64,000 nucleotides of DNA from Euglena gracilis (GCA_039621445.1 CP154954.1:46231847-46295846), one strand, 5' to 3'. Counted from the first letter of the stretch, positions 22,416-34,330 are shown. Made by a program: numbers and translations. The notes: a model not told the origin generated them from the sequence alone.

Positions 22416-22742
22416 GGGGATGCCCACCCCGCAGTGCCGGCACTGCGTGGCACTGCGTGGCACCGCGTGGCACTGCGGGCCGTTTAACCCGTATGCAAGC
22501 ACCTTCAATGATGTGGCGCTATGTAGGCATTTTTATGGTCATTGTTCGACATTTCTAGCCAGATGTGGTCAAATTGGCCCAAAAAGGCACAAAACAACCA
22601 GAATTGCCCTTGATGGCCCGAAAATTCCAATGATGCAAAAATTGGGTTTAACGGCCCGCAGTGCCACGCAGTGCCACGCAGTGCCACACGCAGTGCCGCA
22701 CGCAGTGCCACGCAGTGCCGGCACTGCGGGGTGGGCATCCCC
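22416..22742. mobile_element. MITE with GCAGTGCCAC tandem TIRs
   Basis: Inverted ends of about 80 bp: GGGGATGCCCACCCCGCAGT, then repeated GCACTGCGTG units, then GGCCGTTTAACCC; the mirror image lies at 22650-22742 with more units. TAT flanks each side (22413-22415, 22743-22745), a 3-bp duplication as in PIF/Harbinger-type elements. The centre is AT-rich. No coding sequence. Confidence 0.75.
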
Positions 22743-23836
22743 TATGAGTGAGAGGAAACCCCCTGCAGAGGGATACCCAATCCCACCCCCAATGTCAATG
22801 TTTAACTTATTGGGTGACATTAAAACTGTGCTGTGCCAATGTTTGTCTCTTCTTTCTTTACCCCCCCCCTTCCACGACCACTGATTTTTGCCTCCGATTG
22901 GGGGGGTCATTTTCAGGCAAAGGATGTGGGGGTGCATGGCCATTTTTGGCCGTTTTTTTTGGCCATTTTTGGGGCAACTTTTAGCCGTTTGCTGTAGCCT
23001 TACACACACTTTCATAAACTTTAATCCCTTGGGATAATTTGTAATCATTTTGGGGACTATTGGCCTTATTTGCGACTTTTTTTTGCAACCATTTTCTGGA
23101 GTTAATCCCAACGAATTACAAAACTTTTCAGCAACGTGCAAATAATGCAAAAAAGGCGAAATTAACCATCGTATACAAAAAATTCATGACTGGGGGTCGT
23201 TGGACAAGGGGGGAAAAACACAAGAAAAATTGCCAAATCCTCGCTGAACATTTTTGTGAATTGTGAATTGTGAACAGACTTCTCCTTGAAGAGATTCGCA
23301 AAAAGAAAAAACACTGGTATTTCAGCTGGCAAATTCCTTTTTTCTGTCACATGATCCAAAGCATGCAGAAGCATGCTTTCGGCACATGATCAACAAAAAC
23401 ACAATGAAAAATACACACCGGCACTGTGACGGTGGCAGGTGTGCAAATCCACAGAAAAAGCATAAACACCCCCATGTCCAACTCCATCCATGTCCCAGGA
23501 TATCACCACTGTCCAAAGGGGCCATTTCCATCTCTGGGGCAAAATACTCAAAAAAAAATGGGGAGCAGAAGCAGACAGGAGAAAAATGAGAAAATGGAGG
23601 AACAGGAATGTTGCAACAGGAAGCACATGCCAAAAACCTATGGGCATAAACCCTTGTTTTTCCATTCTTCTGAAAATCAGAAAAAAGGGGGGAAATGGAC
23701 ATTTTGGGGACCACGCAAAACATTCATTGGATGCAAAATCACGTGAGAACATTGAAAATCAGCTCAGGTGAAAAGGCTGTTGAGGGGAAGCAACCAAAAG
23801 CGTTCAGGTTCCTTTCCCTGCCAACAGGTTGACCGC
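22743..23836. other. Intron between pairs 6 and 7, copy B
   Basis: AT-rich sequence with a few TTTTGGCCATTTTTGG-type words (22940-22980). No exon or intact element recognised. Confidence 0.4.
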
Positions 23837-23953
23837 CTCAGGCTGGAACCCCAGGCGCTGCATCCGGTTCCGCTGCACGCCTCCTCCAAACCTTCGAACG
23901 GCCGTAAGGGACCGGCCGGGGATGAGGCCTGCCCTGGGCACCCGCTGATGCCC
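23837..23953 (-). CDS. Exon pair 6, copy B: LOTUS-like domain 1, N half
   Basis: CAG acceptor. The protein contains GLIPGRSLTAVRRFGGGVQR then NRMQRLGFQPE, ending at CCTGAG|GC, a GC donor. Copy A (56581) has GVLGGTLKGLQGFSGGKQK then NRVERLGFQPE. G(V/L)(L/I)....L.....F.GG.Q.NR...LGFQPE is conserved. It supplies the helix-turn-helix preceding the pair 7 motif. Confidence 0.8.
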
Positions 23954-24174
23954 CTGGTGGACAGCCAGGAACACACACATTATGCACGAGCAGGGTGGAG
24001 GGCGCACAGAGAGGCCGCAATGGGGAAGAGCCACGTGCAAGCCCCAGCAGGGGTTTTTTTTTTAAGACGGCCCCCCGGGGGGTCGGGGGACCCACTTTGG
24101 GGGGATTTTCGACACCGCGAAATGTGAACGCGGCAAAGCAAACGCGCCAATCAAAAAACTCATCGAAAATTGCT

Positions 24175-24413
24175 AACCCCCCCTCCTAATAGAAGCATGG
24201 GTGCGCTTATAGGGGACCGCCGCCTCCGGTGGCGGGGGGTGCGCTTCTATTCTCTACTTGCGCGGTTTTTGTTGATTTCCTTTAGAAATCCCATCAAAAT
24301 GGGGGTGCACTTGTAGCGGACCGCCGCCTTCGGCGGTGGGGGGGTGCGCTTTTATTTGGACCCTGCGCTTGTAGCGGCCCCATGATTCTATAAGGGGGGG
24401 GGGTTACAGCAAT
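24175..24413. repeat. C-tract inverted-repeat element, TAATAGAAGC type, copy 1
   Basis: Begins AACCCCCCCTCCTAATAGAA and ends ...ATTCTATAAGGGGGGGGGG. The interior has GTGCGCTTCTATT words and CGCCGCCTTCGGCGG hairpins. Closely related to 53594-53797; more distantly to 168-564 and to a small copy at 34169-34253. No target duplication identified. Confidence 0.6.
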
Positions 24414-25818
24414 TGTCTGTTCAATGCAAACTGAGGGGTATACAATGGTCAATCAGACTCCGCCCACTTGGACATTGTGGCTGTGACAAGAGGCGCGACA
24501 AAGAAATTGCAAAAATTTCGGCGCTTTCGGCGTCGGTCAAAAAAAAAAAATCCGACGCCTTCGGCGCCGGGCACCTACCAGCCAAAAAAGGTACCCCCCC
24601 GGGGGGGGGGGGGGGACGGCCAGACCCGCCCATCCTACCTGCCCCCGGGGTCCAAAGCTAAAAAAAAGAACCCCTGGCCCCCAAGCCAAGGATGACGCGC
24701 ACGGGGGCAAAACACCACTTGGCCCCAATCTTGGCTTTCCTGCTTCAATTTCATGTCGTCTGGGCGTCCGGCTGATTCCTTGTTCTACCCCACGAATGGT
24801 CTCTGCCCCTTTCCGGGCCATGACCCTGACTTGAGCACCGGCATGTGAAATGCCACTATTACCCTTCAGTGATGTCCACCTTTTTCGGCGCCAGGTGTTA
24901 AGGTTTGAATTATTTTCGAGGTGCTTCTCAATGCAACCATGGGCTGGAAATACAGGGGGAAAATAACGGGAAACAAAAAATACAACAAACCATCCCAATT
25001 TTCCCACACACCCCCTGTAATTTGTCCACTGAACCTTTCCTGGCCCTTTGGGAGAGCCAATCTTACCGGCAGGAGTAGCCAAAACTCACAGACAAAAAGA
25101 CAGTTGTGAAATATTTTTGGCGTTTATTTTGTAATGAAAAATCACAAAAAAGCCCAAGAGAAGACCATTTCGACCATTCTTTGGAATTTCAGGCTGCCTT
25201 TTTACAAAAAAAATGCATTACAAATGAGAAAAAATTATACATTCCTTCCCCTGAAATAAAAACGACCATTCCTCTGAAACGTCGAAATTCCCTCCGGACT
25301 TTCCCAACCTGTAATTTTCATCTCTCGAATTTGGAACACAGTGCATCAATTTTCTGCAAATTTTTCAGGTGGTCAACATAGGGGGGAGGGGGTTTATTGG
25401 GGGGGGGTTGACTCCGCAATGTTCTTCAGCCAATTGTGAGGGGGAAGAATAGGGCACATGTTAATTGCTTTGATCTGTTCCTGAACCTGGGGTTTTCCCC
25501 TTGCGCCGTGCAAGGCAGGAAACTCGCATGTTAGGAACGATCAACAAAGCCCTCTGTGACCTCCCCGCTGTTTAATAAGGAATTTTTCAATGTGCCAAGA
25601 CAATAATTTCTGACACAAAAAAGTAGCTTCTGGAAAACAGGGACTGGGGGATCTCCCAGCCAAGATAGGGTGACCCCTTGACAGCGTGCGATTCCAGCCA
25701 AAGCCCGGCTACGCACGATCTTCAGCCGATTGCGAAGGAACGTTCGGTGTCAGGAGGAGCCACAAGCACACCCACCACCTCTTGGATGTGCACCAACCGA
25801 TCCACAATGCCGTCAATG
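24414..25818. other. Intron between pairs 5 and 6, copy B
   Basis: 24500-24660 holds two GC hairpins (CGGCGCTTTCGGCGTCG and CGACGCCTTCGGCGCCG) and a C/G tract palindrome, probably a decayed element. The rest is AT-rich. 25730-25818 reads IVDRLVHIQEVVGVLVAPPD on the minus strand, just beside the MITE, with no paralogue. Confidence 0.4.
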
Positions 25819-26227
25819 CAGGGTTCGATATAAAGACAGGTGGGGGGGTGGTCCGGACAACCCCTGCGGGCGAGGAGGGGGGGGGTGGGGGGACACCCCC
25901 CCCCACCTAAAGAGGTGCGCGGTCTGGGTGACCGAATTTCAGCCCGGCGCGAAGCGCTGGGCCGAAAATTTTTGACCCCCCAAAACGACCAAAAGTGCCA
26001 TTTGGGACACTTTTTGGGCAAAAATGTGCCAAAAATGCAAAAAAATTTCGGCGCAAAGCGCCGGAGGAAAAAATTGACCCTTTTGGGGGGGGTCCCGGAT
26101 ACCCCCCCCCAGGGTCGGTCCGGACCCCCTGGCAGGTGGGGGAGTGGTCCGGACCCCCCCTGCGGGCCAGGGGGGGGGGGGACACCCCCCACCTAAACCA
26201 TGTACGCCCTCCTTATATCAAACCCTG
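25819..26227. mobile_element. hAT-like MITE, CAGGGTTCGATATAAGG family, copy 1
   Basis: Left end CAGGGTTCGATATAAAGAC and inverted right end TCCTTATATCAAACCCTG, with CGTCAATG on both sides (25811-25818 and 26228-26235), an 8-bp duplication. The interior has GGTCCGGACCCCC words, C-tract ACACCCCCCC blocks, GACCAAAAGTGCCATTT and two GC hairpins (near 25944 and 26049). Copies at 51103 and 60765. No transposase. Confidence 0.9.
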
Positions 26228-26421
26228 CGTCAATGTCGTCAACACACGCACCAGCCACCCGAGCGCATGAAAGCCCAGACACATTTGTTCGTCTGTCAAC
26301 AGGGCCAACACCATGTGCACGCATTTTGAGAAATCATGCAAAAGAAACGACCCTCGGACATAGAATTTGGTGCGTCTGAGAGAACGGTCCAGAGGAGTCG
26401 GAAGCGTGGCCGCAGCTGTGC

Positions 26422-26546
26422 GGAAGTCATTGTAGTCCTTCCACATCAGGGCGTCCCATTTGCTGCGGTCGACGTCCGGGGAATAGTTCGCCTTGCGTGC
26501 CAGCAGCTTCTCATACTTCGGGGAACTTCTTTCTGGGGAAGTGGAC
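26422..26546 (-). CDS. Exon pair 5, copy B: SPDVDRSKWDALMWKDYNDF
   Basis: CAG acceptor; the donor appears to be GC, as TTCC|GC is present in both copies. The protein has STSPERSSPKYEKLLARKAN then YSPDVDRSKWDALMWKDYND. Copy A (56835) has SPKLAELHYRKSF then YSPDVDRSRWDALMWKDYND: 19 of 20 residues identical over the second block, the most conserved stretch in the window. The aromatic and acidic residues suggest a binding surface. I do not recognise the motif. Confidence 0.9.
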
Positions 26547-26912
26547 CTGTCGCCAAGTGAGGAGAAAGGCGGTGCCGACGACGGCTGAACATGCACTCGC
26601 CCTGAGGCCAAGCCGCCAAGAGAGAGGATCACAAGGGTGTTTGTTTGACTGATGGGATCTCCCAATTTCCTCCCGCGTGGAGGCACTGACAGACACAGAT
26701 CCGGCAGCACTGGAGGGAAAATGAACGTTCAGCACCCCGCTCCGGAAAATGTCCTTATTCGGGTACACAAAAACCACACCCAAACGAGAACGTTGGAGGG
26801 GTTAACAACAATTCTGGTACACCACTCCCTCTTCTCCTTCGTGAGCCAAATTGAAGGAAAAAAAACAAAATTCAAAAAAAAAGAAATAGACGTTGGTGTT
26901 GGAGGGGTCCAC

Positions 26913-26974
26913 TTTCCAGAGGGTCGAAGGACAGGCGGGTCCTCGTCCCACGGGATGGGATCCAGCCACGCAGG
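26913..26974 (-). CDS. Exon pair 4, copy B: IPWDEDPPVLR
   Basis: TAG acceptor and GT donor. The protein is PAWLDPIPWDEDPPVLRPSG. Copy A (57562) reads PASLAGIPWYEDPPTLR. IPW.EDPP.LR is conserved in a 62-bp exon. The donor phase matches pair 5. Supported mainly by its paralogue. Confidence 0.7.
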
Positions 26975-27280
26975 CTATGCCTCACTGTGTCGGACGTCCC
27001 TCCTCGCTATCTGCGGCCCCACAGGCAGCGTATGCCTGTGACCCATCCATCCACGGACGCCACTGAGCCAGCACCTCTCAGGCCACCCCCATCAGTGGTG
27101 GCCATCAGTGGTGGGCTGCTGCTTCGTGGGGCCACTCCACACCCCTCCCACGCCTTTTCTCAAGGGACGACGTTTGGGCTTTCGTGGCTTTCATGGTTTG
27201 TTGTGCTTGGTCGGGGGGAGTGTGGGAGGGGCGGGAGGGCCTCCCTCCGGAGGCACCGCCTGGCCCAGGGGTCTCGTTTC

Positions 27281-27348
27281 CCCAGCCGGGCCGCTAACTC
27301 GGGGCCCCACTCTGGCTGCCACATGCCGGGGTCCTTGGCGCCAGGCCG
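27281..27348 (-). CDS. Exon pair 3, copy B: DPGMWQPEWGPELAARLG
   Basis: The protein is GAKDPGMWQPEWGPELAARL; copy A (58792) has AAKNPGQWQPEWGPSLATRL. Both copies read CTGGG|GA at the 3' edge, an apparent GA donor. The acceptor is probably the AAG within GCCAAG. Short but highly conserved. Confidence 0.8.
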
Positions 27349-27407
27349 ACCACAGCGAGACAGGGAGAGCAGGGGAAGTGCCAGCACACACACGGACGTG
27401 CGAGTAC

Positions 27408-27415
27408 ACACGCGC

Positions 27416-27470
<55 letters not shown>

Positions 27471-27568
27471 GAGCAGTATATTTCACATAGAAAATCACAC
27501 ACGCGCGCACACACGGTGCATTATGTCTCACAAAGTACATATCACGCACACGCACACACACACACACT
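27408..27568. repeat. (CA)n/(GC) microsatellites
   Basis: Two CA arrays (27408-27470 and 27500-27568) separated by unique sequence, in the intron upstream of pair 3. Confidence 0.9.
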
Positions 27569-27928
27569 GCAATACCTCGCCCCTTGTCTTAGCATTGGAA
27601 AATATCGGCAAGCATGGGGGGGGTGCTAAATTTGTGATAATATCGACTAGGTGCTTAGACAGAGGGGGATGATGACGCAAAAAAAACATATGGGGCTTCG
27701 GGTCAAGAACAATTTTCCTTAATTTTTTGGTGTCAACTGCTTGACTTGAAGGCACGTGGGCAAAAAAAATCAACAATATCAACCTTCGGATTTGCTGAAT
27801 ATCGTAATCATCAAGCACCGCGTTCTTAGACAACCCTGGTGCTTGGACAAAGGGGGTACATCACACATCGCACATGCGTGCATACACAAATTTGAGCCAT
27901 TTGGCGTGAATGGCGTCTGGCAATATAC

Positions 27929-28112
27929 CACCATCCATCCAAGCCCGGGTTTCACAATGGACGGCAGGGGGGCCTGGGTGTACACCTCTGCCGTTGTCTC
28001 CTCATACCAGCTGACGGGGTCGCCAATCTCAGGGCCTTCCTTATTCCAATTGGTTCTCTTCAGAAGCAGTTTCTTCTCGGAAGGTTCAAACCAAACATTG
28101 CATTTATTAACC
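27929..28112 (-). CDS. Exon, copy B: VSWYEETTAEVY
   Basis: TAG acceptor and GT donor (GTATATTGCC). The protein reads VNKCNVWFEPSEKKLLLKRT then GDPVSWYEETTAEVYTQAP and IVKPGLGWMV. Composition is coding-like, but codons are more AT-rich than in neighbouring exons and no paralogue was found in copy A. It could be a copy-B-specific exon or part of an old inserted gene. Confidence 0.55.
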
Positions 28113-28778
28113 CTACCTAGCGTGCCTGTCTGCATCTATGGGGAGAAATGACAGAGGGGACTAACACCTCCCCCCAAGGGTGCTCCCCATTGACAAAAAA
28201 ATTGGCACAAAGGGGCAGAAAAATTTAATGGTTAAAAAATCACCCGCGGTTTTGCACTTTCTTTTTTAAAAAGGGAGTATGTGTGAACATATGTATGCAA
28301 AAAATTCCCTTGCGATTCGCGCCGAGGAAGCAAAAAAAATTCCCTTCTGGTTCTTTGAGGGGGGGGTTGATCCCTGGGCAGGGGGGGGTCGCTGACCTCC
28401 TCCAACCTGTCGTCAATGACTGGGGATTGCAGAGAGGTAAGGATGGAACAATGTTCGTACCGAAGGCATAGGCACTGTCTTGTTCGAACTTGCATACTTG
28501 TGTAACTCATCGTAATTCTTTGAAAATCACCAGAAATCATCTGAAAATACCAAAAAAAATCCAAATTGTCTTCCCAGATTGAACCAATTTTCTGATCCAT
28601 TACACAAGGACCAGATGCAAAAGACACACAATCAGGAGTTCGGTAACCAAAAAGGTACATGATTCTGGAATTCGGCAAGTGCAAGGCAAACAAAAACAAA
28701 AAATATTTCTGAGTTTCAGCCGTCTAAGGAATGCGATTCAAACAGTGGCCTGACGTCGAGCCCACACACATCAAATGG
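28113..28778. other. Intron sequence, copy B
   Basis: AT-rich. 28200-28400 has A-rich shoulders, a weak GC hairpin and a G tract, probably a decayed MITE. No exon. Confidence 0.4.
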
Positions 28779-28978
28779 TTATAAGCAAAGGCCCCGCCTC
28801 CAAGCCTCCTCGGCCTCCTCATATTGGTCGAGGAGGACCTCCTCTCCCTCCCAAAGCTTGGCCGGCGCTTCGGCCTCCCCCTCCCAACCCTCTGGGGGCG
28901 CTTCGCACTCCGCGAGGGAGGGCGCCGCGTCCGGCGGCATCGCACCCCCCGGCGGTGCGGCGGCGGCGGCGGAAGGGG
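28779..28978 (-). CDS. Exon pair 2, copy B: Ala/Pro then acidic Trp-rich
   Basis: Acceptor CCGCAG. The protein has SAAAAAPPGGAMPPDAAPSL, then EAPPEGWEGEAEAPAKLWEG and QYEEAEEAWRRG, ending at TAA; the exon may splice earlier at GAG|GT (28838). Its counterpart at 59886 is collinear and similar in kind (AAAAPEEG, then PAPPWREAAETAEGYGQ). An acidic disordered linker is likely. Confidence 0.65.
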
Positions 28979-31585
28979 CTGCGGAGGGGCAGTGGGCGGG
29001 CACGGCGGGGTTGGGGGGTGCAGCGCTACCCTGCGCTGGCCAGTGCCGCAAGCCAGCCCCTTTGGCCCGAAACGAGGCGTGCGTTGCGTTTCGGATGTGT
29101 CCCGGTGTGGCGTGGGCAGTCCGCCGGCGGCCCACCGGGGAGTCCCCCAGCAGAGGGTTGAGCGATGGAAAACATGGCAATGATGGGGAACACAGGGGAA
29201 GGACAGTTGGTGCTTGCGAGCCTCCCTGTGTTGGGAAATTGGCGCAAATGCGAACAGAAAAGGACGGTCAACTCTGTCCAACTCAGCTCAGTGTGGGTGG
29301 GGTTTATGATCAGCCAGGGGGGGGGTCAATTGAGCCAGCAGCTTTTCCCAGCCCCGGACCACTCCCATCCCATCGCCGGATTAATTCTGGTCTGGCAGTC
29401 CAATAGACTGCTGGATGGTTAGACAGGTGAAGAATTTTCTTTGCCTTCGACGGTGCAGAAGAGGGCCAATCGATTGGGCAAAATGGGTCGAAATGCACTG
29501 GACAACAATTTCCTCATTTTCCAAAGGTTTTCCAGCATCTGAACTGGACCACCCGGGTCGTACACCCCCCCCCCAAATATAAAGCCCCCGGGCTTTAAAG
29601 TTGGACGAGATTTCAAAACCCTCAGGGGGGGCTCTATATTTGGGGGGGGGGCTGAAAATTTGGGGGGAAATCCAAACTTTTTTGGGTGGCCTCTATGACC
29701 TTCGGCGGTCTTCAATTGCGGCCAAATACCAATTTTATGCCGACTTTTCGCTGTTTGCCTGCTATTTTTCGCAAAAATGTGCAATTCTTATCCAAAATGG
29801 AGCATTTCTGGACCCCCCCCCAGAGCCAAAGTTGTGGACGGGATTTCAAAACCCACTTGGGGGCTGGGGGAAATCCAAACTTTTTTGGGTGGCCTCTCAA
29901 TTTTTCCCAAACATTTTTTTTATGCCTTTTTTGTGCTGCTATTTTTTATGTGCAATTCTTATTGGCATTTCTTTCCTCGCCTCCGCGGGGACAAGACCCT
30001 GGGCTTGCCCTCAATCCCCCCAAATCCTGCACCTGGGTGTTTTCCTGCTGTTTGACCTCAGCTTCACACTCCCAGGGACCCACAACTTTCTGGCAGGCCG
30101 GTTTTTTTTCCAGCTGGCAACCTCTTCACAACACATTCCACAGAGCTCGAAAGGGCTAAATTTCACCCAGCCTGAAGACAGTCGGGACTTGCAACGGGGG
30201 GTTTCAGCCCATGTTTGGAAAATTCATATCTGCCGGAGTTGAAACCCAGGGTTTTGAAGTTTTTTTTTAAAACCTTGTGTGTAGCCCTAAAAAAAAAAAC
30301 ACAAAAATTGGGCCTTCCGTGGGTCCCAACATCGGCAACTGATGCAGGTCCCAATGTTGACAATCTCGTTGGGACTGTAAGGGTCAAAGGGTCAAAAGGG
30401 TGGGTTTCCAAGCTGGGTTTCAAAAAGAGCGAAAAATTGCGCAGATATGCAATTGAAAAAGCAAAACCTTAAATGGAGTTAGGCCACCGAAGATCCTGAT
30501 GTCGTCGGTGAAAACGGTCGCCATAGACTGGCAGGTGAAAACGGTTGCCATAGATTGGCAGGGAGGGCACAGGAGACCAATGAATGCGATCTTCGAAGTA
30601 CTGACGTGCAACGGCGGCTTCGGCTCACGTTGCTTCTCTGGAGCATCGCGGTGCGAAACAAACCGTCGTCAGGCGTGCCCGAAGAAGGCTTGCGGTTCCA
30701 TTTGCATAGGGCTAGCGTACAACAGGGTGATGGTCGACCTCGAGCGGCTTGTGTGCGGTCACTAGGAGACGACACAGCTGGCCCCAGCGCTACTGGGCAC
30801 CTTCCGGTGCCCGCTCGGGGGTTGCCCTGCGGTGGGCCGAGCTGGGTGGTGACAGGGGCGGCAGCATCGGCACCCCATCTCGCACCATTGTGTGGGCAAA
30901 ACTGGCTCCGAGAAACTTTCTCCAGAGAAGTCAGCAAGTACGGCATAACGTCCTGGTCAGGGCAGAATTTGACATTTTTCGACTCCCAGGTGATACAAAA
31001 AAAATTCTAAAGGCATTTTTTTCACATCTTTGAATAAATAATAGCAACAACAACAATGATAATGATAATGATAATGATTTTCCCCTCGGGAACTTGCAAG
31101 GCGGCAATGGCAAGCATGCACCCCAGCATGCACCCCCCCAGGTGGGGTCAACCGCGCCTTAAATCTCAGCCTGCTTTCGAGAAAGTCACACTGGTCTAAA
31201 GGTGCTTCGCTCTGAAAAAACGTGGGGTAGACTTTCTTTAATCAAAAACTTAAAATATCTCAAATTTGCTGGTTACCCATTTTAGCGGTTTCATTTTCAT
31301 CGCATAAAGTTGGCACCCGACAAGTCAGCAAATTTAAGCCTGAGTGAAAACTTTCTGGAGAGGCCTGACAGTGGGGTATCCAACATGAAAAACTGGTACA
31401 AACTTCGGGGGTGGGCAAAAAAAATTTCAGAAAACGGCAGAAGAACAACACAGAGATACTCTCCGAACCGAACTTTGCTTTGGTTGCTCAGTTTCCGTCT
31501 CCGACAAAACGCTCTGTGCATTATTTCTGACCATGTTGATTTCATTTTCAGGACGAGAGCGGCGAAGACAGAGAATCCTCAACAC
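28979..31585. other. Intron between pairs 1 and 2, copy B
   Basis: 29600-29800 and 29830-29960 are direct copies of an element with GATTTCAAAACCC and AATCCAAACTTTTTTGGGTG. 30507-30558 is a 26-bp tandem repeat (GTGAAAACGGTYGCCATAGA). 30480-30960 is GC-rich and open on both strands but unrecognised. 31036-31080 is an AAC/ATG-type microsatellite. No exon with a paralogue. Confidence 0.4.
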
Positions 31586-31689
31586 CAAAAAAAATAACGC
31601 AGGGGTGGCCAATGGGTACTGGCACCAGAGGCGGGTCTTCGATGGGTTGGACCAGCCGTCGGCGGAGTCCCATTGGCTGTCCATCCCAG
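31586..31689 (-). CDS. Exon pair 1, copy B: IGHPCVIFFG
   Basis: GAG acceptor and GT donor. The protein is WDGQPMGLRRRLVQPIEDPP then LVPVPIGHPCVIFF. Copy A (62106) ends VIAIGNPRTVFFG. The similarity is short (IG.P...FFG) but lies at the expected position and next to the same splice edge. Confidence 0.55.
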
Positions 31690-32816
31690 CTCGGGGGTCC
31701 GGGGGGGGGGTCTTTTCTGAAGGCTGGGGTATTGAACACAAAACCAATTAAAAAATTCGCAACCATTGTCTTTGCAGGGGTGACAATTGCTCTCCTCCTG
31801 TGGGCAGGAGCGAAAGCCAGCAGGTATCACACTGAGTAAACACACACACACACACACACATGCGCGCACGCACAAAAAACACACACAACGTTCGTAAATA
31901 GCGACACACACACACAGAGAGAGAGGGGGGGGCAGGGAGGGAGAGAGGGAGAGGGAGACAGAGAAAAATGCAGCTCACAAATGCAAACAAACTGGCAAAT
32001 GGAGCAGACCGCCACCTGTGTGCGTCTCCTCCTCCCCCAGCTGTTGCTCGCTGGCGGGTTGCCCCCCTCCTCTGGGGGGTCAAGCAGCCAACCACGGCCG
32101 GGGGGCACTGGACCGAACCGTCATCAGCCGTCATTGTGGGCTGCAGTCCAGCGAACCGGTGGGGGGGTCAGGGGGCGGGGTCCCACCGGCCGCCGGACTA
32201 GATCTGGGTGGCACCCAAAAACAGGCAAAAAAGCCCAAATCCAGCTGGGTTGTATTTTTAAGCAAAATTTTTGAGCTGAAACGCCCCCAAAAAGAACCAC
32301 GTCCATTTTTGAGCATTTTTTCCCCAAAAGGTTTCGGCCCAAACTGGTTCGGTCAAGCCCGGCTTTGCCGGGCTACGAAAACTTTATTACTGCTCAAATT
32401 CCGGGGGGGGGGGGGAGAGGGTCTGCAGCCTGACTGGGGCTGGAAAAAGGTTCTGGCTTTCTGGACCTCCCCAGGGGCAGGGTGGGGTCCAGCCTCCAAA
32501 ATGGACATTTTGGGCACTGTTTGGGGGTTTCGGTGCAAATTACCAGAAAAAATTGACCTTTTGGGGGGTCCAAGCCCCAGGGTCCCCTGGAAGGTTGGGG
32601 GGGGGGGGCGGGGGTGATCCGGGCCCCCCTCTCAGCCTCTGGGGGTGGTGTGGCATCCCCCCCTCTAACCCTGCCCTCCCTGCCCCCCCATGAACAGCTT
32701 GGGCTGGGAACGCAACACGGATCCTCCACAATGCTGCACAATAACGCGCAAAAAAAAGCAGCAATTTTGCCATAAAAAAAGGGAAAATACACACCGCATG
32801 TTCCCCCTGAACGGAC
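31690..32816. other. Intron, copy B
   Basis: 31838-31912 is a (CA)n array running into GA-rich sequence to 31970. 32150-32640 contains G tracts and TTTTTGAGC words, likely an old element. No exon recognised. Confidence 0.4.
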
Positions 32817-33087
32817 CCGTGGCGGTGCCCCCCGCTCCTCCTCCTCCTCCTTCCCCGCCATGGCCTCGCGCTTGGCCTCCTGGCGGGCGACGTCGCTGAC
32901 GCGCAGTGGGCGGCCGACCACCGGGGCCGGCACCTCCCGCCACGTCATGTACGGGGACACCTTCGCCGGGCGCTGCTGCCGGGGCGGGGGGATGAGTGAC
33001 TTGGGCGGCGGCGGCGGCGGCTGCTGCTGCACAGGAGGGGCGACGTCTGGGTCGATGGGGACAGAGCTTGCCCCTCCATTGGCAGCT
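32817..33087 (-). CDS. Exon, copy B: polyproline and MTWREVPAP
   Basis: Clear signals: a polypyrimidine tract and TTTGCCAG acceptor, and CGG|GTCCGT donor. The protein has GASSVPIDPDVAPPVQQQ, a run of prolines, KVSPYMTWREVPAPVVGRP, then RVSDVARQEAKREAMAGKEE and more glutamates. No paralogue in copy A within the window. A disordered Pro-rich linker followed by a charged helix. Confidence 0.75.
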
Positions 33088-34330
33088 CTGGCAAAAAAAG
33101 AAAAGAAAGGCACAGGAGCAAGGGTTCGTTGATTTTTTTGATCTCCTACCTTTTCCTGTTTCATGGTTACAAGTCACGTGCAATTATTCTAGAATAAGAA
33201 GACCAAAATCCTATACCTGGCTGTCTCTGGGGTTTTGAAAATATGGAAAGTGCCAATGGAAAACCCCTCAGGTTTATTATTCTTATTTGGGGGGACTCCC
33301 CAATTAATATCCCCCCCTGGGAACTTTATTTGGTCGGCCGAAGTCCACCCTCAGGGGGGGGGGGAGGAGAGTATTATTTGGGGGAGGGTATTATTTGGCA
33401 AATTTTGTTTTTTATGTAAAATTTTGACCGCAACATGCATTGTACTCCATGTTGAACACCACCAAAGCCCATGGTGCCATGGTGGGTGGAATTATTGTTT
33501 CCAAAAAGTGCAATTTGGTTTTCAATCTGAATATGGTAGAATTCATGTAAAACTTGCACAAAAATGTGGTTCCAGCTCTCAGGAAAACTCAGGTTTTTCT
33601 GTAGTGGTCCGTGAAAAATGGAAAGATATCATTTGGGGGGGGTTACCTACAGGAACAGATCGGACAATATCGTGTGCAAAAACTCCAGCTTCACCAACTA
33701 CTGACAGCACATTAGAGATGCAATTGAGTTTTGCGCGTTGAAGCTCGATGCCAAGGGCTCAATACACCACTGGCACCCAAACGGCTGATGAGGGGCCGGA
33801 GGTGAGGAAAAGCACTGTGCTTCAGTGATTGCTGCTGCAGGGCCAGGCACGATGTCAGGGCACCGAGGGATATTGGATATCGGAGATCCCACGGCGCATT
33901 TCCCCCTTTAACCAGGCAGGGTGACAGAAGATTGGGGGAATGGCACACTTCCATGCGCCACGAAGTGGCTCTCCTTCAGTGCGGTTTTTGATCAAATTTG
34001 GTCCCAGGGTTGCGCTCTTTGGTTTGCAACTTGGTCAGAACACGGGCATATGGCCATGCGTCAAAGACTGTGTTATTTGTTCACCCCAAACTGCTTGGGC
34101 AGTGTGGGGTGAACCAGGGGGGGGGAGGGAAGGTAAGAGAAAATCAACAGAAATCAGGCAGGTGGGGTTTAAATAGAAGCACCCCCCCCCGCTGCTACCA
34201 GAGGCGGAGGTCGCTGCAAGCACCCCCGTGCTTCAGTTAGGGGGGGGGGGGGCTACGGTTCCTGGCTTGTTTGGGAAGAGATTGATGGGAAGTGGTTTTG
34301 GCCCAAACCCGCCTGTCCATCAGAACGGTT
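33088..34330. other. Intron or intergenic sequence 5' of copy B exons
   Basis: 33230-33420 has G tracts with TTATTTGG words. 34169-34253 is a small member of the C-tract family (TAAATAGAAGC...GCTTCAGTTAGGGG). Nothing else recognised. Confidence 0.4.

Noticed and set aside
27890-27910. Possible relict dinoflagellate spliced leader
   Set aside because: Only a partial resemblance (TTGAGCCATTTGGC) without the full leader in either orientation anywhere in the window.
30480-30640. Minus frame with ATVFTDDIRIFGG, resembling a reverse transcriptase active site
   Set aside because: The frame is short, the neighbouring sequence is a 26-bp tandem repeat, and no other RT motif is nearby.
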